A DNA stretch of 34,584 nucleotides from Candidatus Thioglobus sp. REDSEA-S12_B1 (GTDB taxonomy: Bacteria; Pseudomonadota; Gammaproteobacteria; PS1; Pseudothioglobaceae). Shown here piece by piece: positions 1 through 7,299 of this stretch (position 1 is the first letter of the stretch; every line of letters begins with the position of its first letter). Below the pieces are notes generated by a model that saw only the letters and a program-made list of their open reading frames with translations, had not been told where the DNA came from and did no database searches. The translations under genes and the position numbers were made by a program. Where the stretch lies: contig LURN01000053.1 of the NCBI GenBank assembly GCA_001628405.1, positions 1 to 34,584 on the forward strand, given 5' to 3'.

Positions 1-383
1 TGGCTTATGGAGAGGATGAGGGAGAAGTCTTCCTAGGCCGTCAAGTCACAAAACATAAGCATATTTCAGATGAAACGTTTACTAAAGTTGATAGTGAAAT
101 TCGAAAGATTATTGATACAAATTACTCTGCGGCTTACAAAATTATCGAAGATAACAGAGATATCCTAGATGCAATGGCTGCTGCACTTGTTGAGTTTGAA
201 ACTATCGATAGTAATCAGATTGATGACCTAATGGCTAGAGTCCCAATGAGAGAAGCAGCAGAGGTTGTAGACTCTGATGAGGTCTCATCTGAACTGGGCA
301 CTGGAGGCGAGGATTCAAAGAGCTCTAAATCTTCATCGGATACAAAAACTGATGCTGATGGCGGTACAGAGCAGTTTGCATAA
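1..383 (+). CDS. ftsH: FtsH ATP-dependent zinc metalloprotease, C-terminal end (partial)
   Basis: Only the last ~127 codons are present; the reading frame enters from the left edge, with the first whole codon at position 3. FtsH is a membrane-anchored AAA+ zinc protease that degrades unassembled membrane proteins and regulators such as LpxC. The visible part is the end of the peptidase domain: FLGRQVTKHK, then SDETF, then a helix with RKIIDTNY, and the family-typical ETIDSNQIDDLMARV near the end. After that comes a low-complexity tail rich in Ser, Asp, Glu and Lys, usual for FtsH C-termini. The AAA and HEXXH parts lie outside the window. folP follows 12 bases after the stop, the common gammaproteobacterial order ftsH-folP-glmM. 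Confidence 0.95.
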   Translation, partial: AYGEDEGEVFLGRQVTKHKHISDETFTKVDSEIRKIIDTNYSAAYKIIEDNRDILDAMAAALVEFETIDSNQIDDLMARVPMREAAEVVDSDEVSSELGTGGEDSKSSKSSSDTKTDADGGTEQFA

Positions 384-395
384 CTTGCTTTAGTC

Positions 396-1205
396 ATGAA
401 TCCCAGCCAGCCAATCATAATGGGTGTACTGAATGTAACACCCGATTCTTTTTCCGATGGCGGTAAATTTTTTGACTCTGCATCAGCTATTGAGCAGGCT
501 TTATCGATGGTTAATAATGGTGCTGGTATTATCGATATTGGCGGTGAATCTACCCGTCCTGGAGCTTCTGCTGTTAGTGTAAGTGATGAGCTCAATAGGG
601 TCATACCTGTCATTGAAGCGCTCAAAGGTGAAATTGATGTACCTATTTCGATCGATACTTCTAAACCTGAGGTAATGGAGCAAGCTGTTGCATCCGGTGC
701 AAGCATCATTAATGATGTCAATGCGCTCAGAGCAAAAGGAGCCATAGAGATGGCAGCAAAACTTAAGGTTGATGTCTGCCTAATGCATATGCAGGGTAAT
801 CCAAGAACTATGCAGAATAATCCGAGTTATGTTGATGTTGTTGAAGATATTAAGCGTTTTTTTAAAGAAAGAATCAAAGAATGTGAGAGAGCTGGAATAG
901 AACTTAGTTCGATTACTTTGGATCCTGGATTTGGTTTTGGAAAGAATTTAGGTCATAATGTAGCCTTACTAAAGAATCTATCAGAGTTTCATGAGTTTGG
1001 TGTATCCATTCTGGCAGGACTATCAAGAAAATCAATGATAGGTGCCTTGTTGGGAGATAGAGATGTCGATTCACGAATGATTGGTAGCGTAACAGCAGCT
1101 TTGATTGCTGTTGAGAACGGTGCTGATATCATCAGAGTTCATGATGTTGCCGAGACAAATGACGCTTTGAAAGTATGGCAACAAATTAAAAATTTTAGGG
1201 AGTAG
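396..1205 (+). CDS. folP: Dihydropteroate synthase
   Basis: Joins p-aminobenzoate to dihydropterin pyrophosphate to make dihydropteroate in cytosolic folate synthesis. At 269 aa it is close to the usual ~280. Family motifs appear in order: [15 protein letters not shown] at residues ~9-23, [11 protein letters not shown] at ~47-57, [49 protein letters not shown] and the C-terminal RVHDVAE. The ATG at 396 puts the first motif nine residues in, as in homologues; no strong ribosome binding site is visible, so coupling to ftsH translation is possible. The stop is two bases before the glmM start, so the two are almost certainly co-transcribed. It is the target family of sulfonamide drugs; the loops look ordinary. 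Confidence 0.97.
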   Translation: MNPSQPIIMGVLNVTPDSFSDGGKFFDSASAIEQALSMVNNGAGIIDIGGESTRPGASAVSVSDELNRVIPVIEALKGEIDVPISIDTSKPEVMEQAVASGASIINDVNALRAKGAIEMAAKLKVDVCLMHMQGNPRTMQNNPSYVDVVEDIKRFFKERIKECERAGIELSSITLDPGFGFGKNLGHNVALLKNLSEFHEFGVSILAGLSRKSMIGALLGDRDVDSRMIGSVTAALIAVENGADIIRVHDVAETNDALKVWQQIKNFRE

Positions 1206-1207
1206 CT

Positions 1208-2542
1208 TTGAGTAATTTTTTTGGAACTGATGGTATCCGTGGTGAAGTCGGCAAGTCTCCTATTACAGCTGATGTTTTATTGAAAGTTGGATGGGCAGTT
1301 GGTTCTGTCTTGAAGGAGCAAAATGAAAATGCGAGCGTCATTATCGGTAAAGATACAAGAGTTTCCGGCTATTTATTTGAGTCAGCTCTTGAGGCTGGCT
1401 TTTTATCCGCGGGTGTAAATGTTGGCATGCTGGGGCCTATGCCATCTCCAGCAATCGCTTATCTTACTCAGGCTTTTGGAGCCACTGCAGGCGTTGTCAT
1501 AAGTGCATCACACAACCCCTTTCAAGATAATGGAGTGAAGTTTTTTTCTAGTAAGGGAGTAAAGTTAAGTGACGATACTCAAAAAGCAATTGAAAAAAAG
1601 ATTTCGATGCCAATGACCAGTGTAGATTCTGCATCGATTGGGAAGGCGAAGCGATATGAACAGGCTGTAGGGAGATACATTGAGTTTTGTAAGTCAACAT
1701 TTGATAAGTCCTGTGATTTATCAAACCTAAACATTATTATTGATTGTGCTAATGGCGCTACATACCATATAGCTGAAGATGTTTTTACTGAGTTGGGCGC
1801 TTCAGTTTCGATGATTAATAATTCGCCAGACGGTTACAACATAAACCGTGACTGCGGCGCAACTGATACGAAGCACCTTCAAAAAGTTGTTCTGGAAAAT
1901 AATGCAGATCTTGGTATAGCCTTTGATGGTGATGGTGATCGACTCATTATGGTGGATCATAAAGGCCATAAAGTTGATGGTGATGAATTGGTTTTTATCA
2001 TCGCCAATGCGTGGAAAGATAGTGGTGATTTAAAATCAAAGACAGTAGTTGGTACGAAAATGACTAATTTAGGAATTCAGTCAGCATTTGCTGATGCTGG
2101 TATTAGTTTTATTGAGGCAGATGTTGGTGATAGACATGTCATGAACCAATTAATTAAACATAAAGCAGTCCTTGGTGGTGAGGGTTCAGGTCATATTATC
2201 TGTTTAAACAAATCAACCTCGGGTGACGGAATCATTGCTGCACTTCAAGTTCTAGAGGTTATGTCAAAGACTGGAAAAAATCTTAATGATCTCAAAAGTA
2301 GGTTCACAAAATATCCTCAAGTTTTGATTAATATTAAAACTAAATCAAAGGTCAATCTTCAAGGGGAATCCAAATTAACTCAGGCAGTCAATTCGATTGA
2401 GTCAAAATTATCAAACACTGGTCGCATCTTAATTAGAGAGTCAGGTACAGAACCTCTAATCAGGGTGATGGTGGAAAGCGCTAATTACAAACTTGCTAAA
2501 GATTCTGCGGAGGAGTTAGCAGAAATTATTAAGACAATGTAA
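1208..2542 (+). CDS. glmM: Phosphoglucosamine mutase
   Basis: Converts glucosamine-6-phosphate to glucosamine-1-phosphate, feeding UDP-GlcNAc for peptidoglycan and LPS. It is 444 aa, the family length. Visible motifs: FGTDGIRG at residues 5-12; the phosphoserine loop [13 protein letters not shown] with the expected catalytic Ser at 101; the magnesium loop DGDGDR; the sugar-binding GEGSGH; and the phosphate-binding [12 protein letters not shown] near the C-terminus. The start is TTG at 1208, because the protein begins [11 protein letters not shown] as in homologues and AGGGAG at ~1198-1203 gives a good ribosome binding site. It is the last gene of the ftsH-folP-glmM run. Its stop codon lies inside an 11-bp tandem repeat described separately. 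Confidence 0.97.
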   Translation: MSNFFGTDGIRGEVGKSPITADVLLKVGWAVGSVLKEQNENASVIIGKDTRVSGYLFESALEAGFLSAGVNVGMLGPMPSPAIAYLTQAFGATAGVVISASHNPFQDNGVKFFSSKGVKLSDDTQKAIEKKISMPMTSVDSASIGKAKRYEQAVGRYIEFCKSTFDKSCDLSNLNIIIDCANGATYHIAEDVFTELGASVSMINNSPDGYNINRDCGATDTKHLQKVVLENNADLGIAFDGDGDRLIMVDHKGHKVDGDELVFIIANAWKDSGDLKSKTVVGTKMTNLGIQSAFADAGISFIEADVGDRHVMNQLIKHKAVLGGEGSGHIICLNKSTSGDGIIAALQVLEVMSKTGKNLNDLKSRFTKYPQVLINIKTKSKVNLQGESKLTQAVNSIESKLSNTGRILIRESGTEPLIRVMVESANYKLAKDSAEELAEIIKTM

Positions 2543-2590
2543 TTACAATGTAATTACAAATTTATACCCCATAGGGCAACATTGTAATTA
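2534..2590. repeat. 11-bp tandem repeat over the glmM stop with an inverted copy at the next start
   Basis: ACAATGTAATT occurs at 2534-2544 and again directly at 2545-2555, followed by ACAA. The first copy contains the last two codons and the TAA stop of glmM. In addition, TAATTACAATGT (2540-2551) is a perfect reverse complement of ACATTGTAATTA (2579-2590), whose last base is the A of the ATG of the TauE-like gene. The 12-bp arms enclose 27 bases containing CCCATAGGG. In RNA this could form a stem from the glmM stop to the tauE start. It is too AT-rich and lacks a U tract, so it is not a standard terminator. Function unknown. Confidence 0.8.
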
Positions 2591-3327
2591 TGGTATTTAC
2601 TTCATTTGAAATATTATTTATTTCACTCATTTTTGTATGGATTGGCTTCGTTAGAACAGGCCTAGGTTTTGGTGGGGCAGTTTTAGGACTCCCTCTTCTA
2701 ATGCTGGTCGGTGGATCCCCCATTGATTGGCTTCCAATTATAGGGATACATTTACTATTTTTTTCTGGAATTGCACTAGCAAGGTCACTCAATGCAATTG
2801 ATTGGCACTATCTTAAACAGTCACTTCCATGGATCTTGCCAGCCAAAATAATTGGAGTTATTGGTTTGATTAGTCTTCCTCCAACAGTGATGACATTAAT
2901 TGTCTACTCCATTACTTCTATTTATGCACTGACATGGATACTTAACTATAACATTGCCTCTCGTGAGGGATGGGTTAGTCGATTACTACTCATTTTAGGT
3001 GGCTATATCTCGGGCACATCACTGAATGGTGCACCGCTATTAGTAGCGGTTTATATGCAAAATATTGATGTAAAAAGACTCAGAAACACACTTTTTGTTT
3101 TATGGTTTTTGCTTGTTACCATTAAGATGAGTGCTTTTTTGATTGTCGACGTTTATATCAACTGGCAATTTTCGTTAATGCTGATTCCTGTGGCAGCCCT
3201 AGGTCATTTTGTGGGTCTAAAGGTTCATGATCGAATTATTGAAAATGACACACAATTCAAAAGATGGATGGGGAGCGTATTGATTCTAATCTGTATCGCG
3301 GGTCTATCAAAAGTCTTAATCTTTTAG
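2590..3327 (+). CDS. TauE/SafE-family membrane transporter (putative sulfite/organosulfonate exporter)
   Basis: A 245-aa protein made mostly of hydrophobic helices (roughly seven or eight), with the N-terminal helix and glycine-rich loop (TGLGFGGAVLGLPLL, residues ~23-37) and second-half motif GGYISGTSLNGAPLLVAV (~138-155) typical of the TauE/SafE (DUF81) family. Family members export sulfite, sulfoacetate or other C2 sulfonates, but the substrate cannot be read from sequence. The position next to a sulfite reductase operon and in a sulfur oxidiser makes sulfite plausible; this is inference. It starts 47 bases after glmM, with the ATG at the end of an inverted repeat and no clear ribosome binding site. 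It converges with the Lrp-type regulator, leaving six bases between stops. Confidence 0.85.
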   Translation: MVFTSFEILFISLIFVWIGFVRTGLGFGGAVLGLPLLMLVGGSPIDWLPIIGIHLLFFSGIALARSLNAIDWHYLKQSLPWILPAKIIGVIGLISLPPTVMTLIVYSITSIYALTWILNYNIASREGWVSRLLLILGGYISGTSLNGAPLLVAVYMQNIDVKRLRNTLFVLWFLLVTIKMSAFLIVDVYINWQFSLMLIPVAALGHFVGLKVHDRIIENDTQFKRWMGSVLILICIAGLSKVLIF

Positions 3328-3333
3328 TGGAAT

Positions 3334-3804
3334 TTAAACCCTCGCTTCCATTTGAGTCAAGGGTATTTCAGTTGTGCTTTTAATTTCCTCAATAGCGAAA
3401 TTAGAGGTCACCTTAAGAAATTGAACCTTTTCAATTAAATTTTTATAAAAAATATCATAGCTCTCAATATCACTGACAACTACTTTTAGAAGATAATCCG
3501 TTTCACCACTCATTCGATAGCACTCAATAACTTCAGGTATTTCTTTTATGATTTCAGCAAAAAGGCTTATTCTCTCTTGATTGTGATTGGTGACAGTAAC
3601 CGCCACCATGGCTGTAACATTAGAGTCAACTCTTTTCCTATCAACAAGTGCTACAGTCTTGCTTATGTAGCCATTGTCCTTTAGTTGATTAATTCTTTTC
3701 CAGCAAGGGGTTGTTGACAAATGAACTTCAGAGGATAGCTCTTGAATTGTAAGCTCAGCATTTTTTTGAAGAAGCTTCAGTAGTTTTATGTCAATAGCAT
3801 CCAT
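3334..3804 (-). CDS. Lrp/AsnC-family transcriptional regulator
   Basis: A 156-aa protein with the two-domain Lrp/AsnC layout. The N-terminal winged helix-turn-helix runs from MDAIDIKLLKLLQKNAELTI through STTPCWKRINQLKDNGYI (residues ~1-50). The C-terminal RAM/ligand-binding domain follows, with VAVTV (~68-72), the loop CYRMSGETDYLLKVVV (~95-110) and the helix DIESYDIFYKNLIEKV (~111-127). Such proteins form octamers and usually sense amino acids; the effector here is unknown. It is transcribed away from the sulfite reductase gene, and the 144-base divergent gap contains a perfect 17-bp palindrome, so control of itself and of the sulfur operon is a reasonable guess. The ATG at 3804 fits the family N-terminus. 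Confidence 0.92.
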   Translation of the reverse strand: MDAIDIKLLKLLQKNAELTIQELSSEVHLSTTPCWKRINQLKDNGYISKTVALVDRKRVDSNVTAMVAVTVTNHNQERISLFAEIIKEIPEVIECYRMSGETDYLLKVVVSDIESYDIFYKNLIEKVQFLKVTSNFAIEEIKSTTEIPLTQMEARV

Positions 3805-3824
3805 AATCTTATAGTAAACAGGTT

Positions 3825-3841
3825 AAAAATATAATATTTTT
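3825..3841. promoter_or_regulatory. 17-bp perfect palindrome between divergent lrp-type and cysI-like genes
   Basis: AAAAATATAATATTTTT reads the same on both strands around a central base. It lies 21 bases upstream of the Lrp-type gene start and 108 bases upstream of the sulfite reductase start. Lrp/AsnC proteins bind AT-rich imperfect dyads, so this is a candidate operator. In a very AT-rich gap a palindrome of this kind can arise by chance, hence modest confidence. Confidence 0.4.
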
Positions 3842-3913
3842 CTTCTAATAATATAACAAGTAGAACAAATTTCTTTTTTCTCACTTAAATCTAATTTATT
3901 TAGAATATTTTAC

Positions 3914-3919
3914 TATAAT
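3914..3919 (+). promoter_or_regulatory. Candidate -10 box for the sulfite reductase operon
   Basis: A consensus TATAAT lies 29 bases before the ATG at 3949. No recognisable -35 box sits 16-18 bases upstream, so this promoter would be weak or activator-dependent, which would suit control by the adjacent Lrp-type regulator. Called by eye. Confidence 0.3.
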
Positions 3920-3948
3920 TTCCACCATATTTTTAAATAGTTTGTGAA

Positions 3949-5586
3949 ATGTACAAATATAGCGAAAAAGATACGCAGTTTTTGATAGAAAGGGTGGATC
4001 AATTTGAAAAGCAGTTAAATCGTCATTTATCGGGCGAATTAGATGAGGACAAGTTTAGAAGTTTAAGGCTTAGAAATGGTCTTTACATGGAGCTTCATGC
4101 CCATATGCTGAGAATTGCTATTCCTTATGGGATTTTAAGTTCTGAGCAGCTGAGAGCACTTGCTGATGTTGCTGACAAATATGATAGAGGGTTCGGGCAC
4201 TTTACTACCAGACAAAATATCCAGTTTAATTGGATACAGTTACCTGAAATTGCTAATCTACTTCGTGATTTGACTGATGTTGGACTTCATGCCATTCAGA
4301 CCAGTGGAAAGGCAACACGAAACATTACTGCAGATCCCTTATCTGGTTTGACAGAAGGTGAGATTGAGGATGCGAGGCCTTACTGTGAGCTCATTAGGCG
4401 CTGGTTTAACCTTCATCCAGAGTTTTCATGGCTGCCAGGTAAATTTAAAATTGCTATTAATGGCGCAAAGCTCGATGAAACAGCTTTGAGAATCCATGAT
4501 TTAGGTTTGAGACTCGTTAAGAACAAAAAAGGAGAGCTTGGATTTAGTGTTTATGTGGGCGGAGGTTTGGGCGCTGCTGCAATGGTCGGTCCTGAAACTG
4601 CTTCTTTTGTTCCAGTTGAAGATATTCTTAGTTATCTTGAGTCGACAATGAGGATCTATAACCTGAAGGGTCGTCGAGACCATCAAAAGAAGCTTCGAAT
4701 TAAATTCCTAGTGCGTGAGTTAGGTGCAAGTGAGTTTGCTCGATTGGTCGATGAGGATTGGCAAGAAACTAAAGATGATCCAGAACTTAAGTTAAACCTT
4801 AAAGAGCTTCAAAGCCTTAAAGAAGTTTTTGCTTTGCCTATTAAGCCTTTAAGTCTAGATGGATTTAAGGATGTTGCAGATTTTAATTACGGTATTTGGA
4901 AGAAGAATAATGTAAGAAACCATAAGGTATCTGGTTATAGCATTGTTAATATTTCATTAACAAAGCCGGGAGCTGCTCCCGGAGATATGACATCAGAGCA
5001 AATGAGAGTTCTTGCTAAACTAGCTGACCAATATAGCTCTGGTGAACTTAGAACAACCAAAAGACAAACGATTGTTTTCCCTTTTGTGAGGCAAGATCAA
5101 ATCCATAAATTATGGAAGTCATTAGAAGAATATGGTCTTGATAGTCCTCATCAAGGCACACTTGCTCAGATAGTCGCTTGCCCAGGAAGAGATTATTGCG
5201 ACCTTGCAAAAGCTGTCTCAATTCCAATAGCAAATAGAGTTCAGGAGCGGTTTAATGACATGAATAGACTGCTTGATATTGGAGATTTAAATATCAACAT
5301 TTCGGGATGTGAGAACTCATGTGCACACCACCATATAGCCGATATCGGCTTACTTGGAATGCAGAAAAAAGGCGAAGAGTACTATCAGATTACACTGGCT
5401 GGTGAGACACTTCATGAGACTAATATAGGTAAAAAGCTTGGTCCATCAGTCAGCAGTGATGATATTGTTGATGCTGTTGAAAGTATTGTCAATGTTTATA
5501 TTGATAATCGTAAGAAAAATGAGAAGTTCACTGATGTTTTTAAGAGAATTGGTATCGATGCATTCAAGGAGAAGGTTTATGGATGA
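3949..5586 (+). CDS. cysI: Nitrite/sulfite reductase hemoprotein, CysI-like (siroheme and 4Fe-4S)
   Basis: A 545-aa cytosolic enzyme expected to reduce sulfite to sulfide with six electrons for cysteine synthesis. The two-fold ferredoxin-like/NiR repeats are visible: an N-terminal half with GHFTTRQNIQFNW at ~84-96 and TSGKATRNITADP, and a C-terminal half with SSGELRTTKRQTIVFP. The siroheme/4Fe-4S cysteines are C411 and C417 (ACPGRDYC) and C454 and C458 (GCENSC). It matches the sulfite reductase that pseudomonads carry next to a DUF934 gene, and that partner follows here with an 8-base overlap. No CysJ flavoprotein is adjacent, so ferredoxin may be the donor. Nitrite as substrate cannot be excluded, but the DUF934 linkage favours sulfite. 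Confidence 0.92.
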   Translation: MYKYSEKDTQFLIERVDQFEKQLNRHLSGELDEDKFRSLRLRNGLYMELHAHMLRIAIPYGILSSEQLRALADVADKYDRGFGHFTTRQNIQFNWIQLPEIANLLRDLTDVGLHAIQTSGKATRNITADPLSGLTEGEIEDARPYCELIRRWFNLHPEFSWLPGKFKIAINGAKLDETALRIHDLGLRLVKNKKGELGFSVYVGGGLGAAAMVGPETASFVPVEDILSYLESTMRIYNLKGRRDHQKKLRIKFLVRELGASEFARLVDEDWQETKDDPELKLNLKELQSLKEVFALPIKPLSLDGFKDVADFNYGIWKKNNVRNHKVSGYSIVNISLTKPGAAPGDMTSEQMRVLAKLADQYSSGELRTTKRQTIVFPFVRQDQIHKLWKSLEEYGLDSPHQGTLAQIVACPGRDYCDLAKAVSIPIANRVQERFNDMNRLLDIGDLNINISGCENSCAHHHIADIGLLGMQKKGEEYYQITLAGETLHETNIGKKLGPSVSSDDIVDAVESIVNVYIDNRKKNEKFTDVFKRIGIDAFKEKVYG

Positions 5587-6019
5587 GATTCAAAATCCCA
5601 CAAGTCTAATTAATAAAGACTATGAAGAAATTGAACTTGTCACACTTGATGATTGGTTAGATAACTTTGATGAATTATCAAAAAAAGGTGTAGGCCTTAT
5701 CATAGAGCCTTCAGATGATGTGTATTTGATTAGAGATCAGCTTGAATTCATAGAATTAATTGCACTAGATTTTAAAAACTTTGATGATGGAAGAGGTTAT
5801 ACCCAAGCATATCTGCTTAGTAAAAGATGGAATTATATTGGAGAGATTATAGGTGTCAATGCACATCTTGATCAATTGCAATTTATGCTTAGATCAGGCA
5901 TTACAACCTATCAATTATTGGAATCATACAAGGGTAGTAATGAAGAAGATTATTCCAATGGTTTTAGTTTGTGTTATCAGGCGGCTGCTAACAATAATGG
6001 CCTTAACTTACAGTATTAA
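5579..6019 (+). CDS. DUF934 family protein, sulfite reductase-associated
   Basis: A 146-aa protein with the DUF934 core ALDFKNFDDGRGYTQAYLLS (residues ~63-82), then YIGEIIGVNAHLDQLQFMLRSGI (~88-110). The family is almost always encoded beside CysI-type sulfite reductase in proteobacteria and is often annotated as an oxidoreductase, but its biochemical role is not established. The ATG at 5579 is preferred; it overlaps the reductase gene by 8 bases, and the frame upstream of it within cysI encodes nothing family-like. Translational coupling to the reductase is likely. No cofactor motif is visible, so an assembly or accessory role is as likely as an enzymatic one. Confidence 0.88.
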   Translation: MDEIQNPTSLINKDYEEIELVTLDDWLDNFDELSKKGVGLIIEPSDDVYLIRDQLEFIELIALDFKNFDDGRGYTQAYLLSKRWNYIGEIIGVNAHLDQLQFMLRSGITTYQLLESYKGSNEEDYSNGFSLCYQAAANNNGLNLQY

Positions 6020-6046
6020 TTCTTACTAAGAATGTGGAGGTGTTAG

Positions 6047-6250
6047 ATGAAAGAGGATAAGTCTAGATCTGTTGGAAAAACAATCTCTTGGAGGGTTCTT
6101 GCCACTTGTGATACGATTCTAATTTCATACATTATTACTGGAAGTTTTACTATTGCAGCTACAATTGGATCAATAGAGGTTATTACTAAAATGTTTCTCT
6201 ATTATTTTCATGAGAGAGCTTGGAATAAGTTTTCGTTTGGAAGAAGCTAA
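6047..6250 (+). CDS. DUF2061 small membrane protein
   Basis: A 67-aa protein with the DUF2061 signature: basic start RSVGKTISWRVLATCDT (residues ~7-23), then a hydrophobic segment ILISYIITGSFTIAATIGSIEVITKMFLYYFHERAW (~24-59), ending in the typical HERAW. Two short membrane helices are predicted by eye. A strong ribosome binding site, GGAGG at 6033-6037, precedes the ATG. The family has no assigned function, though members are repeatedly found in sulfur-assimilation neighbourhoods; here it sits 27 bases after the DUF934 gene, in what looks like one operon with the sulfite reductase. Confidence 0.85.
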   Translation: MKEDKSRSVGKTISWRVLATCDTILISYIITGSFTIAATIGSIEVITKMFLYYFHERAWNKFSFGRS

Positions 6251-6290
6251 TTTGCAAGTAGGGGTTATTTTTTAGATAGTTATTTAAGGG

Positions 6291-6296
6291 TATAAT
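6291..6296 (+). promoter_or_regulatory. Candidate -10 box for the ferredoxin-NADP reductase gene
   Basis: A consensus TATAAT lies in the 100-base gap before the reductase gene, with a poor T-rich -35 (TTTTTT, 6268-6273) 17 bases upstream. A second TATAAT at 6330-6335 is too close to the ATG at 6351 to leave a ribosome binding site in the transcript. Called by eye. Confidence 0.3.
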
Positions 6297-6350
6297 ATTG
6301 TCGGATTTTAAAAATAAGTTAATAGAATTTATAATTCAAGGTAGGTATAT

Positions 6351-7121
6351 ATGTCAGTAATGACTGAGCGCGTCACACATGTGCATCATTGGAATGAAAA
6401 CTTATTTAGTTTTCGAACTACTCGTGATCCTGGGTATCGATTTAAAAATGGCCATTTCACAATGATTGGTCTACCATCTGAAGAGCGTCCTTTAATGCGT
6501 GCCTATAGTATCACTAGTTCTAATCATGAGGAAGAGCTTGAATTCTTTAGTATTAAAGTCCAAGATGGCGCCCTTACCTCAAAGCTTCAAAACCTTCAAG
6601 TGGGTGACGAAGTTCTAGTTGGTAAACGCTCTACAGGAACGCTAGTGCCGGACAATATGCTCCCTGGAAAAAACCTTTATTTGCTTGCTACTGGAACTGG
6701 TCTTGCGCCTTTCATGAGCATCATCAAAGACCCAGAAATTTATGATCAATTTGAAAAAATTATCTTGGCTCATGGTGTTAGAGAGGTTTCAGAGTTAGCC
6801 TACTCTGACTACATTGAAAATATACTTCCAAATGATGAATATTTAGGAGAGATGGTTAGAGAAAAACTTGTTTACTACCCTACTGTTACTCGCGAGCCTT
6901 TTAAAAATAATGGTCGCCTGACAACTCTTATGGAATGCGGTAAATTGTTTCTTGATTTGAATCAACCCCATCCTACCTTGGAAGATGATCGCTTTATGAT
7001 GTGCGGAAGTCCAAGCATGCTCAAGGATTTCGTCGCTATTCTAGAATCAAAAGGATTTATTGAAGCTCGAAATATTAATCCAGGGCACTTTGTCATTGAG
7101 AGAGCATTTGTTGAATCCTAA
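6351..7121 (+). CDS. fpr: Ferredoxin-NADP(+) reductase, Fpr type
   Basis: A 256-aa FAD enzyme that moves electrons between NADPH and ferredoxin or flavodoxin. Seen: the FAD-binding RAYSITS (residues ~50-56), the nucleotide-binding ATGTGLAPFMS (~112-122), the NADP-domain MMCGSPSML (~217-225), and a C-terminus ending FVIERAFVES, the AFVE-type tail of bacterial subclass I reductases. The ATG at 6351 follows AAGGTAGG at a good distance; an ATG three codons on is possible. It lies 100 bases downstream of the sulfite reductase/DUF934/DUF2061 genes on the same strand. Supplying reduced ferredoxin to the sulfite reductase is a reasonable inference, since no flavoprotein subunit is encoded nearby. Confidence 0.93.
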   Translation: MSVMTERVTHVHHWNENLFSFRTTRDPGYRFKNGHFTMIGLPSEERPLMRAYSITSSNHEEELEFFSIKVQDGALTSKLQNLQVGDEVLVGKRSTGTLVPDNMLPGKNLYLLATGTGLAPFMSIIKDPEIYDQFEKIILAHGVREVSELAYSDYIENILPNDEYLGEMVREKLVYYPTVTREPFKNNGRLTTLMECGKLFLDLNQPHPTLEDDRFMMCGSPSMLKDFVAILESKGFIEARNINPGHFVIERAFVES

Positions 7122-7299
7122 TTTCACAAAATAAATCTAAGTTCTATCGTAAAAATCATCCTACGGTTAAATCACAAACTCTTAGAGCGTATTTAATTGC
7201 GAAAGCCTGCCTCTATAAAAAATCTCAAATATATTAAACCCCACAAAGATTTAAGAGGCTTATAATTTCTATCGTATTTATTCTATTTAGGAGTATCCA
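7122..7299 (+). other. 178-base intergenic region with interrupted stem and -10-like sequence
   Basis: No ORF of note. GCCTCT (7209-7214) pairs with AGAGGC (7254-7259), and AAATCT (7220-7225) pairs with AGATTT (7247-7252), giving two stacked 6-bp helices with a 5x1 internal loop and a 21-base apical loop. A TATAAT follows directly at 7261-7266, and GGAG at 7291-7294 serves the next gene. If transcription starts downstream of the TATAAT the stem acts only as DNA; if the fpr message reads through, it could be an RNA structure or weak terminator, though the U run is poor. Confidence 0.4.

Noticed and set aside
215..745. 176-codon open frame on the minus strand opposite ftsH end and folP
   Set aside because: It lies wholly antisense to two well-supported genes, has serine-rich low-complexity translation and no family features; a shadow frame.
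3949..5586. Annotation as assimilatory nitrite reductase
   Set aside because: The siroheme/4Fe-4S fold does not separate nitrite from sulfite, but overlap with DUF934 and absence of nitrate genes favour sulfite.
7142..7276. 10-bp direct repeat TTCTATCGTA at 7142-7151 and 7267-7276
   Set aside because: Two short copies 125 bases apart in AT-rich DNA, no further copies noticed; likely chance.
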